A stretch of 21,565 bases of DNA from a virus. Of the stretch, positions 14,756 through 21,253 are shown piece by piece. A model generated the notes under the pieces. It had not been told where the DNA came from. It worked only from the letters and a program-made list of their open reading frames with translations, and did not search any database. The stretch's first letter is position 1. Every line of letters starts with the position of its first letter. The position numbers were made by a program, and so were the translations under genes. Location of the stretch: the IMG/VR virus record IMGVR_UViG_3300043399_000637, positions 1-21,565 of that record; one strand, 5' to 3'.

Positions 14756-14762
14756 CATTTAA

Positions 14763-14766
14763 CCTC
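14763..14766 (-). promoter_or_regulatory. Shine-Dalgarno site deciding the sulfotransferase start
   Basis: GAGG on the minus strand is seven bases from the second ATG and four from the first, which favours the second as start. Confidence 0.5.
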
Positions 14767-14784
14767 ATAATATGATATATTGTA

Positions 14785-14792
14785 TATTTATG
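14785..14792 (-). promoter_or_regulatory. Late promoter candidate (CATAAATA) for the sulfotransferase operon
   Basis: CATAAATA on the minus strand fits NATAAATA and overlaps the stop codon of the upstream RCC1 gene, about 30 bases before the sulfotransferase start. It is one mismatch from the strict T4 sequence, so support is moderate. Confidence 0.45.
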
Positions 14793-15930
14793 CCCAGTAA
14801 TCTTCACTTATTGCACATGAAGATCGTCCAGCTGCTACCATTTTCCAATAAGTTCCGCTTGCAACTGTTTGTATTGGTGATGATTTGTTTGTTGTTGTAT
14901 TATCACCCAATTCACCAGAATTATTTCTTCCCCATAACCACAATGTACCATCAGTTTTGATTGCTGCTGTATGATCATATCCGCTTGATACTTGCTTCCA
15001 ATTAGTTCCACCTGAAACTGTTTGTATTGGTGATGATTTGTTTGTTGTTGTATTATCACCTAAATGCCCATCAAAATTCGCGCCCCATAACCACAATGTA
15101 CCATCAGTTTTAATGGCGGCTGTATGAAGTCTTCCACATGCAACTTGTTTCCAGTCAGTACCACCTGATATAGTTTGTACCGGCGATGATCTATTTGTTC
15201 TGGTATTATCACCTAATTGACCATAATTATTTCTACCCCATGTCCATAATGTACCATCAGTTTTGATTGCAACAGTATGCCCTGTTCCTTGAGCTACTTG
15301 TTTCCAGTTAGTACCACCTGCCACTGTTTGAACTGGTGATGATCTAGCTGTTCTATCATTAGTACCCAATTCTCCATAATCATTTCTCCCCCATGTCCAT
15401 AATGTACCATCTGTTTTGATTGCACATGTATTATCTTCACTGGTAGCACTCACTTGTTTCCAATTAAAACCACCTGACACAGTTAGCACAGGCGATGACT
15501 TACGTGTTGTAGTATTGTCACCTAATTGACCTCTAAAGTTATTACCCCATAACCATAGACTACCATCTGTTTTAATAGCGGCTGTATGATACCTCCCAAC
15601 AGATACTTGCTTCCAATTAGTACCACCGGATATTGTTTGAACTGGTGATGATCTAGTTGTTATTGTGTTATCACCTAATTGACCTTCACTATTGGAACCC
15701 CATATCCACAATGTGCCATCTGTTTTAATGGCTGCTTTATGTTCAGACGATCCGTTTATTTGTTTCCAATTAGTACCAGTTGCAATAGTCTGAACTGGTG
15801 ACGATCTAGTTATACCAGTACCATCACCTGCACTATAGCTCCATGACCACAATCCACCTTCAGAAAACAAATCTTTTCTAACAAAAACATCATCAAAATC
15901 TGTTCCATTTATTCTGAAATTAGTAGTCAT
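14788..15930 (-). CDS. RCC1-repeat seven-bladed propeller protein C (putative tail adhesin)
   Basis: A 380-residue protein. The short N-terminus NFRINGTDFDDVFVRKDLF carries an INGTD motif (7-11) shared with RCC1 protein B. From about residue 27 it is entirely RCC1 repeats of about 50 residues, each with LW-x-WG-x-N, GQLGDN, SSPVQT, NWKQVS and HTAAIKTDGT. I count seven, the number that closes an RCC1 beta-propeller. The first repeat has a degenerate start (LWSWSYSAGDGTG) and the last ends SCAISEDYWA. It is the third of three paralogs downstream of the tail fibre. It overlaps the upstream oxygenase-like gene by four bases. A receptor-binding or tail-tip role is inferred from position, repeats and the shared N-terminal segment. 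No signal peptide is visible. Confidence 0.82.
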   Translation of the reverse strand: MTTNFRINGTDFDDVFVRKDLFSEGGLWSWSYSAGDGTGITRSSPVQTIATGTNWKQINGSSEHKAAIKTDGTLWIWGSNSEGQLGDNTITTRSSPVQTISGGTNWKQVSVGRYHTAAIKTDGSLWLWGNNFRGQLGDNTTTRKSSPVLTVSGGFNWKQVSATSEDNTCAIKTDGTLWTWGRNDYGELGTNDRTARSSPVQTVAGGTNWKQVAQGTGHTVAIKTDGTLWTWGRNNYGQLGDNTRTNRSSPVQTISGGTDWKQVACGRLHTAAIKTDGTLWLWGANFDGHLGDNTTTNKSSPIQTVSGGTNWKQVSSGYDHTAAIKTDGTLWLWGRNNSGELGDNTTTNKSSPIQTVASGTYWKMVAAGRSSCAISEDYWA

Positions 15931-16427
15931 TCTTTTTCTCTTAATTTAAATAATTGAACTAATCCACCATTAAAACTATGAAATAACCATGGTCTAAATA
16001 ACATTCCTTGACCTGGTTTCAACACAAAGTCTATTTGTAAGTCCCATTCAAATAAATTTCTGTAATTAAAATTATGTTCGTCTAATGCAGTAGTTGCACC
16101 TGATTGATGCTCAAATATATTTACTGTAGTTTCAGTCAATGCACAGACAAAAATCCATTCATTAGTATCATCAAATCCTTCAAAATGAATCCAAGTAACA
16201 GGTTTTCTAAAAACACCAGAATTATTTTCATCAACTTCAATTTTTGTATTTAGAATTGAAGAAAACATTTCATTAGCGTTTTCTGGGATCATGTTGAAAT
16301 GTGGTATTTGATCGCCAAATTCAAAAGATTCGTATTTTAAATTAGCAGCAATATTGCAAAGTCTTTGTGCATCATTTTGATTGAAGAATCCATCAACTAC
16401 CATAATCTTAACTAAAGGATGTATCAT
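15927..16427 (-). CDS. Putative 2OG-Fe(II) oxygenase-like protein between RCC1 genes
   Basis: A 166-residue protein. The start LVKIMVVDGFFNQNDAQRLCNIAANLKYES looks like the N-terminus of prolyl-hydroxylase-type 2-oxoglutarate/iron dioxygenases. A double-stranded beta-helix is suggested by VTWIHFEGFDDTNEWIFVCAL, TTVNIFEHQSG and KPGQGMLFRPWLFHSFNGG. Candidate iron ligands are His81, Glu83 (HxE, where HxD is commoner) and His150. Arg163 or Lys161 could bind 2-oxoglutarate. The gene is linked by ATGA overlaps to RCC1 protein B upstream and RCC1 protein C downstream, so the three are made together. It might hydroxylate the propellers or act as a fold-derived assembly factor; both are inference. 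The HxE variant leaves open an inactive or non-oxygenase cupin-like protein. Confidence 0.55.
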   Translation of the reverse strand: MIHPLVKIMVVDGFFNQNDAQRLCNIAANLKYESFEFGDQIPHFNMIPENANEMFSSILNTKIEVDENNSGVFRKPVTWIHFEGFDDTNEWIFVCALTETTVNIFEHQSGATTALDEHNFNYRNLFEWDLQIDFVLKPGQGMLFRPWLFHSFNGGLVQLFKLREKE

Positions 16428-17656
16428 ATTGGGTCTGCTCTAAATGGATCTGAAGAGTCGTCACGTATACACGCTATATTAGAATATCCACCTGCAACTT
16501 GTTTCCAGTTAGTACCACCAGACACTGTTTGAACAGGTGATGATTTACTTGCTATACTATTATCCCCTAATTGTCCGTAATTATTTTTACCCCATGTCCA
16601 CAATGTGCCATCAGTTTTAATTGCTGCTATGTGAGTTGATGTAGTAGAAACTTGTTTCCAGTTAGTCCCACCGGATACAGTCTGAACTGGTGATGATTTG
16701 TTTGCTACCGTATTATCACCTAATTGGCCATTACCGTTTGCACCCCATGTCAATAAAGTGCCGTTAGTTGTAATAGCTGCGGTCATACCTTGGCCAGCAG
16801 AAACTTGTTTCCAGTTAGTACCACCAGTTACAGTCTGAACTGGAGATGACCTATTTGTTCTAGTATTATCACCTAATTGACCACTGTCATTCACACCCCA
16901 TAGCCACAGAGTACCATCAGTTTTAATAGCCGATGTGTGAGAACTTCCAGCAGAAACTTGTTTCCAGTTAGTACCACCAGAAATTGTTTGAACTGGAGAC
17001 GATCTAGTTGTTGTTGTATTATCACCTAACTGACCAGAAGAATTTCTACCCCATGTCCATAGAGTACCATCGGTCTTAAGTGCAACAGTGTTATCGCTAC
17101 CCGCATCTATTTGTGCCCATGAACCACTTATTAGTACTGGTGAATTTCTAGAAAGATCAGTACTATTTATTCCTAACTGCCCATATTCGTTATAACCCCA
17201 AGCCCATAATGAATTATCTGTTTTAATCGCAGCAGTATAAAGACCTCCACAAGATACTTGTTTCCAATTAGTACCAGCTGATATAGTTTGTACAGGAGTT
17301 GAGGGACTAATTGAACCATCTTGTTGGTTTCCTATTTGTCCTTGTCCATTTGAACCCCATAACCATAAAGTCCCATCAGTTTTAATAGAAGCTACATGCC
17401 TACGGCCAAAAGATACTTGTTTCCAGTTTGTGCCGCCTGATAATGTTTGAACTGGAGACGATCTTCTATGTGTAATACCAGAAGTACCAGTACCCAATTG
17501 ACCAAAATCATTTTCACCCCATAACCAAAGACCAGCAAACCTAAATGTATCAATTAGCGAAGGATAAACATCGATTAAATATTCGCGAGTCACCAAATCA
17601 GTGCCAATATCTGTTCCATTGATTGTATAGTTTGTATTAGCACCTACATATGGCAT
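16424..17656 (-). CDS. RCC1-repeat seven-bladed propeller protein B (putative tail adhesin)
   Basis: A 410-residue protein. The N-terminus has YTINGTDIGTDLVTREYLIDVYP (INGTD at 12-16), a short segment matching RCC1 protein C and probably the docking part. RCC1 repeats begin near residue 43, and seven can be counted. Repeat 1 is stretched (GTGTSGITHRR) and repeat 2 has an unusual loop (GNQQDGSISPSTPVQT). Repeat 3 is the most diverged, with SPVLISGSWAQIDAG in place of the usual SPVQTVSGGTNWKQVSAG. The last ends in a non-repeat tail, DDSSDPFRADPI. It is one base from the DUF4376 gene upstream and overlaps the oxygenase-like gene by four bases. A surface-binding role on the tail is inferred. Confidence 0.82.
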   Translation of the reverse strand: MPYVGANTNYTINGTDIGTDLVTREYLIDVYPSLIDTFRFAGLWLWGENDFGQLGTGTSGITHRRSSPVQTLSGGTNWKQVSFGRRHVASIKTDGTLWLWGSNGQGQIGNQQDGSISPSTPVQTISAGTNWKQVSCGGLYTAAIKTDNSLWAWGYNEYGQLGINSTDLSRNSPVLISGSWAQIDAGSDNTVALKTDGTLWTWGRNSSGQLGDNTTTTRSSPVQTISGGTNWKQVSAGSSHTSAIKTDGTLWLWGVNDSGQLGDNTRTNRSSPVQTVTGGTNWKQVSAGQGMTAAITTNGTLLTWGANGNGQLGDNTVANKSSPVQTVSGGTNWKQVSTTSTHIAAIKTDGTLWTWGKNNYGQLGDNSIASKSSPVQTVSGGTNWKQVAGGYSNIACIRDDSSDPFRADPI

Positions 17657-17657
17657 A

Positions 17658-18293
17658 TTAGAAGTTTACCTCTAAATTGATTGCATGTAATTCTTGCAGA
17701 GTTGTTGCATTATCTATTTCTATTACTTTAGATTGTTCCCAATTGAAACAGGTTTGGATATGAGTTTTTCCAGCAGAAACTATCGTAAACATATCACTCT
17801 TTGTAACTGACATCCATGTTTCTGGAAACTTCCAATTAATAGTTTCTTCTTCTGTCATTGCTAACCAAGTATCAAAGAATATCTCTCTTGAACCTCTTGC
17901 AGTATCAATTGATACTAATGTATTTTGAATTTCAAGTTTGATTCCAGAGTTTTCTTTCACGTATCTATTATTAGCAACGATTTCTTTTATACTATTCTTA
18001 ACAGAATCAACTGGTAAATCTCCAGGTATAAAGTACATCTGTGCTTCTGTATTAGATAAATTCCAATATGGTCCATCAAGTCTTTGTATCTTTGAGTTGA
18101 AATATGGTTGTGGCAATCCAACAACTGGTAAAATCTTAGTGTTTTCATTGATAATAATTGGATTTTTATTATCATTTCTCGTATCTAATGTGTAGGTAAC
18201 TTCACATTCTTCAAGAAGAACTTCTTCAAAATTGAGCTTGTTCCAATTTTTTGGTCCTAAAATAACATAATTATTATGAACTATTACAAACAT
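17658..18293 (-). CDS. DUF4376-type tail fibre assembly/accessory protein
   Basis: A 211-residue protein. The N-terminal half (MFVIVHNNYVILGPKNWNKL, then VVGLPQPYFNSKIQRLDGPYW) is typical of proteins encoded next to tail fibres in marine T4-like phages. The C-terminal half (from about residue 95) fits the DUF4376 domain: helical VKNSIKEIVANNRYVKENSGI, then VSIDTARGSREIFFDTWLAM, NWKFPETWMSVTKSDMFTIV and the closing ATTLQELHAINLEV. That domain is often found on phage tail fibre and fibre-assembly proteins. GAGGAA precedes the ATG in the 12-base gap after RCC1 protein A. RCC1 protein B starts one base after its stop. A chaperone or fibre-tip role for the neighbouring propellers is likely but not shown. 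Confidence 0.7.
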   Translation of the reverse strand: MFVIVHNNYVILGPKNWNKLNFEEVLLEECEVTYTLDTRNDNKNPIIINENTKILPVVGLPQPYFNSKIQRLDGPYWNLSNTEAQMYFIPGDLPVDSVKNSIKEIVANNRYVKENSGIKLEIQNTLVSIDTARGSREIFFDTWLAMTEEETINWKFPETWMSVTKSDMFTIVSAGKTHIQTCFNWEQSKVIEIDNATTLQELHAINLEVNF

Positions 18294-18305
18294 TTCTATT
18301 CCTCT

Positions 18306-19526
18306 TTATGATTCCGTAAATGTTACTGCTGCTGTAAAATTTCGACCAACAGATACTTGTTTCCAGTTAGTTCCAAAAGTTATAGTTTGCACCGGTGATG
18401 ATCTATTTGTTCTAGTATTATCACCGAGTGCACCATAGACGCCGCTTCCCCATGACCATAAAGTTCCATCAGTCTTGATAGCTGATGTATGATCCGCTCC
18501 AGCAGATACCTGTTTCCAATTAGTACCGCCTGATACTGTTTGAACTGGAGATGATCGATCTGTAAGATTATTAGTACCTAATTTACCATTAATATTTCTA
18601 CCCCATGACCATAAAGTTCCATCAGTCTTGATAGCTGATGTATGATCTGTTCCAGCAGATACCTGTTTCCAATTAGTACCGCCTGATACTGTTTGAACTG
18701 GTGATGATCTATCGGTTCTAGTATTATCACCTAATTGACCACCAGAATCTGGTGGTGTTTGACCTTCATTGAATGTATAATTGTTTCCCCATAACCATAA
18801 AGTTCCATCTGTCTTGATAGCAGCTGTATGAGAACCTCCACTAGAAACTTGTTTCCAGTTTGTTCCACCAGATACAGTTTGTACTGGTGATGATCTATTT
18901 GTTATGTCATTAGTTCCTAATTGACCTTTAGAATTTGAACCCCATAACCATAAAGTTCCATCTGTCTTGATAGCAGCTGTATGAGAACCTCCACTAGAAA
19001 CTTGTTTCCAGTTTGTTCCTCCTGATACAGTCTGAACTGGTGATGATCTATTCGTTATGTCATTAGTTCCTAATTGACCTTCAGATGCTCTTCCCCATGA
19101 CCATAAAGTTCCATCTGTTTTAATAGCTGCTGTGTGATTGGTAGTAGTAGATACTTGTTTCCAATTAGTACCACCAGATACTGTTTGAACTGGTGATGAT
19201 CTGTTTGTTATGTCATTTGTACCCAATTTACCATAACTATTTTGACCCCATGTCCATAGAGTACCATCAGTCTTGATGACTGCAATATGTGATGCATTAT
19301 CACAAGATACTTGTTTCCAATTAGTACCTCCAGATACTGTCTGAACTGGTGATGATTTAGAATTTACGGCAGATGTACCAGAGGTACCAACAGTATTATC
19401 ACCCAATGCGCCATAGCTATTTCTACCCCATGTCCATAACTGATTACCAACGTATCTTTCTAGTATATCAACATCTGTGATATATAAATTTTTTAATATA
19501 CCTTCAGGACCAGTAAAATTAGACAT
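18306..19526 (-). CDS. RCC1-repeat seven-bladed propeller protein A (putative tail adhesin)
   Basis: A 406-residue protein. The first 29 residues (MSNFTGPEGILKNLYITDVDILERYV) differ from the INGTD-type start of the other two paralogs. It then has seven RCC1 repeats of about 51 residues with very even sequence: LWxWGxN, SSPVQTVSGGTNWKQVS and SHTAAIKTDGT recur almost unchanged. Two blades have longer loops. One is in repeat 1 (TVGTSGTSAVNSK). The other, in repeat 5 (YTFNEGQTPPDSGG), is encoded by a stretch holding a small inverted repeat. At the DNA level, neighbouring repeats share identical tracts at a 153-base period, which indicates recent duplication or conversion. The start overlaps the tail fibre stop by eight bases. 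RCC1 propellers are best known from eukaryotic chromatin regulators; here the context makes a host-binding structure more likely. Confidence 0.83.
   Translation of the reverse strand: MSNFTGPEGILKNLYITDVDILERYVGNQLWTWGRNSYGALGDNTVGTSGTSAVNSKSSPVQTVSGGTNWKQVSCDNASHIAVIKTDGTLWTWGQNSYGKLGTNDITNRSSPVQTVSGGTNWKQVSTTTNHTAAIKTDGTLWSWGRASEGQLGTNDITNRSSPVQTVSGGTNWKQVSSGGSHTAAIKTDGTLWLWGSNSKGQLGTNDITNRSSPVQTVSGGTNWKQVSSGGSHTAAIKTDGTLWLWGNNYTFNEGQTPPDSGGQLGDNTRTDRSSPVQTVSGGTNWKQVSAGTDHTSAIKTDGTLWSWGRNINGKLGTNNLTDRSSPVQTVSGGTNWKQVSAGADHTSAIKTDGTLWSWGSGVYGALGDNTRTNRSSPVQTITFGTNWKQVSVGRNFTAAVTFTES
18738..18756 (-). repeat. Small inverted repeat inside the long loop of RCC1-A blade 5
   Basis: Seven-base arms (ACCACCA / TGGTGGT) surround a five-base loop. 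They encode most of the PPDSGG part of the extra loop. It lies exactly at the insertion that distinguishes blade 5 from the other blades, so it may be a relic of the insertion event. Confidence 0.5.
18787..18866 (-). repeat. 80-bp direct repeat, copy 1 (RCC1-A)
   Basis: This 80-base tract is identical base for base to 18940-19019, 153 bases away. It covers most of one RCC1 blade from the WG motif back through NWKQVSSGGSHTAAIKTDGT. Confidence 0.9.
18940..19019 (-). repeat. 80-bp direct repeat, copy 2 (RCC1-A)
   Basis: Second perfect copy of the tract at 18787-18866. The 153-base offset is 51 codons, one blade. Synonymous sites are identical too, so protein-level selection alone does not explain it. 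Confidence 0.9.
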
Positions 19527-21216
19527 TCTTTTCTAACTTTTCTATCTTAGCATTTAGTTCTTTAATTGCTTCAATTAAGAATCCAACTAAACCGTCATAA
19601 TTAACATTTTTAATTTCATTGTTTCCAACCAACATTGGAACAATTGATTCTGCCTCTTGTGCAATGATACCAGCAGATTTGTTACCGTTGTCTTTCCAAT
19701 CAAATGTAACACCTCGTAACTTACAAACCGTTTCTAACGCGTTTGAAATTGACTCAACGTTTGTCTTAAATCTTTCGTCGGATAATGAGTTAAATATCGT
19801 AGCGTTCAATGTTCCAGTAGAGGGAACAAAATAAAGTTTTGTTGTTGATATGACACCGTTAGACCATGAACCAGACGTGGCATTCGCCATCGGTATGTAA
19901 AATGTCTGTGAGTCGGTATTATTAGCGGTTAGAGTCGCACCGCCAGAAACAGTTGACCAATAGATGCTAGTTGCGTTAGACGTTAGTACTTGTCCGGCTG
20001 TACCAAATGAACCGTTTGCGACGATACCCGCACCAGCAGTTACGATCAATTCACCGGTAGATGCTATAGTTAAATTGCCTGAAACACTTCCGTTTGCAAA
20101 CGAGACTGTATTAGTAGTCTTATTAAAAGTAAAACTTGCTACTGCGTTTAAGAATCCGCCATCATTAAATTGTATATGTGTGTCAGACCCTGCAACAGAC
20201 GCCGCGGGTGTTGACCAATAAGTTGACGTTCCATTAGAAGTTAGTAGTTGTCCTGTGGTTCCAGTAGAACCGTTAGAAACAATTCCTGTTACTTGAATGT
20301 TGGAATTGAATATAGCATTCGCTGAAAATGTTAATACACCTCCAAGTGTGTAAGATCCAGAAGTATTCACATATGATGCAGCGGAAACTCCACCTAAGAA
20401 TGATGAGTTGTTTGCAGAAAGTGTTGCAACGTTAGAAGCAAGACCAGCAGACGTTTGATATCCAGATGCTGCGACTCCACCTAAGAATGATGAGTTGTTT
20501 GCAGTTCCAGAAAATGTAGTTGAATTGATAGAAGCATTTACAGTCGAGTTACCAACACTAATTGTATTCGACGTTTTGTTAAATGTAAACCCTGCAGTGG
20601 CATTTAATGAACCAGAATCATTAAATTGTATCTGTGTGTCTCCACCGGCAACAGATGCTGATATGGTTACAGTTGACCAATAAGTAGACGTGCCGTTAGA
20701 AGTTAGTAGTTGACCTGCGGTTCCAGTAGAACCGTTTGAAACAATTCCTGTTACTTGAATGTTAGCGTTGAATATCGTGTTTGCGCTGTGAGTATGTACA
20801 CCAGTAATCGTGTAATCTGCAGATGTATTTACAAACGCGTTTGCTGCTGCCCCTTGTAGTGCTAGTGCAGACGCAGCTGTTCCAGAAAATGATGTTGAGT
20901 TAATAATTGAGTTGACAGTGCTATTGCCGATTGATATAATAGATGTATTGACAACAACATTACCAATAGATATAACAGTACTGTTTACTACTGAGTTACC
21001 AACAACAAGTCTAGTAGGTTCAAGATTTGCTATACCAGATGAGTTAGATACAGACAATGTTGTTGAAGTTAAGACTGCATTGGCAGTAGAGTTACCAACA
21101 TAATAGCTTGAGTTATTAACTACTACGTTAGATCCTAATGAAAGTCTAGTTGAATTTGCTGAAAATGTAGTATTAACGACTAGTCCGTTTTTTACTACGA
21201 AGTCTCTATCTGCCAA
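19519..21216 (-). CDS. Tail fibre with C-terminal S74 intramolecular chaperone/peptidase domain
   Basis: A 565-residue protein. The N-terminus MADRDFVVKNGLVVNT is the usual start of structural fibre-like proteins in marine T4-like phages. The long shaft is poor in charge and rich in Asn, Ser, Thr, Val and Gly, with short repeats (VVGNSVVN, ISIGN, STVN) and two larger near-duplicate modules containing IQVTGIVSNGSTGT, QLLTSNGTSTYWST and IQFND. The C-terminus from Ser479 (LSDERFKTNVESI) to the end is a Peptidase_S74 domain, an intramolecular chaperone that drives fibre trimerisation and usually cleaves itself off at the Ser-Asp site. It ends in a coiled-coil-like EAIKELNAKIEKLEKNV. The start codon is TTG (21214-21216), with AAGGGGAG eight bases upstream. 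A late promoter at 21240-21247 precedes it. Confidence 0.88.
   Translation of the reverse strand: MADRDFVVKNGLVVNTTFSANSTRLSLGSNVVVNNSSYYVGNSTANAVLTSTTLSVSNSSGIANLEPTRLVVGNSVVNSTVISIGNVVVNTSIISIGNSTVNSIINSTSFSGTAASALALQGAAANAFVNTSADYTITGVHTHSANTIFNANIQVTGIVSNGSTGTAGQLLTSNGTSTYWSTVTISASVAGGDTQIQFNDSGSLNATAGFTFNKTSNTISVGNSTVNASINSTTFSGTANNSSFLGGVAASGYQTSAGLASNVATLSANNSSFLGGVSAASYVNTSGSYTLGGVLTFSANAIFNSNIQVTGIVSNGSTGTTGQLLTSNGTSTYWSTPAASVAGSDTHIQFNDGGFLNAVASFTFNKTTNTVSFANGSVSGNLTIASTGELIVTAGAGIVANGSFGTAGQVLTSNATSIYWSTVSGGATLTANNTDSQTFYIPMANATSGSWSNGVISTTKLYFVPSTGTLNATIFNSLSDERFKTNVESISNALETVCKLRGVTFDWKDNGNKSAGIIAQEAESIVPMLVGNNEIKNVNYDGLVGFLIEAIKELNAKIEKLEKNV
20211..20310 (-). repeat. Tail fibre shaft repeat, copy 1
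   Basis: This 100-base stretch aligns without gaps to 20673-20772, with about nine differences. The offset is 462 bases (154 codons). It encodes the IVSNGSTGTTGQLLTSNGTS module of the shaft. Confidence 0.75.
20673..20772 (-). repeat. Tail fibre shaft repeat, copy 2
   Basis: Second copy of the shaft module (IVSNGSTGTAGQLLTSNGTS). A shorter 29-residue repeat (NNSSFLGGV) also recurs at an 87-base offset near 20387 and 20474. Confidence 0.75.
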
Positions 21217-21224
21217 GGTTCACT

Positions 21225-21230
21225 CTCCCC
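21225..21230 (-). promoter_or_regulatory. Shine-Dalgarno site supporting the TTG start of the tail fibre
   Basis: GGGGAG on the minus strand is eight bases from the TTG, and no ATG lies nearby in frame. The protein start it sets, ADRDFVVKNGLVV, matches the family's usual N-terminus. Confidence 0.75.
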
Positions 21231-21239
21231 TTTTGTTTT

Positions 21240-21253
21240 TATTTATATTTATC
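21240..21253 (-). promoter_or_regulatory. Late promoter (TATAAATA at 21240-21247, overlapping GATAAATA at 21246-21253) for the tail fibre operon
   Basis: An exact TATAAATA lies about 25 bases upstream of the tail fibre start, with a second NATAAATA match overlapping the stop codon of the preceding gene. It is the only strong late motif before the long overlapping run of RCC1 genes, so it probably drives them too. Confidence 0.7.

Noticed and set aside
14835-15059. 74-residue open frame inside RCC1-C
   Set aside because: It is an out-of-frame reading of the repeats, with Gln-rich repetitive sequence typical of frame-shifted RCC1 DNA.
14788-19526. Regularly spaced DNA repeats of about 150 bases that might suggest a CRISPR or satellite array
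   Set aside because: They are in frame, encode RCC1 blades, and are much too long and too variable for a CRISPR repeat.
20495-21103. Plus-strand open frames opposite the tail fibre shaft
   Set aside because: The fibre shaft's repetitive Asn/Ser/Thr/Val codons leave the opposite strand open; the predicted peptides show no motifs or start signals.
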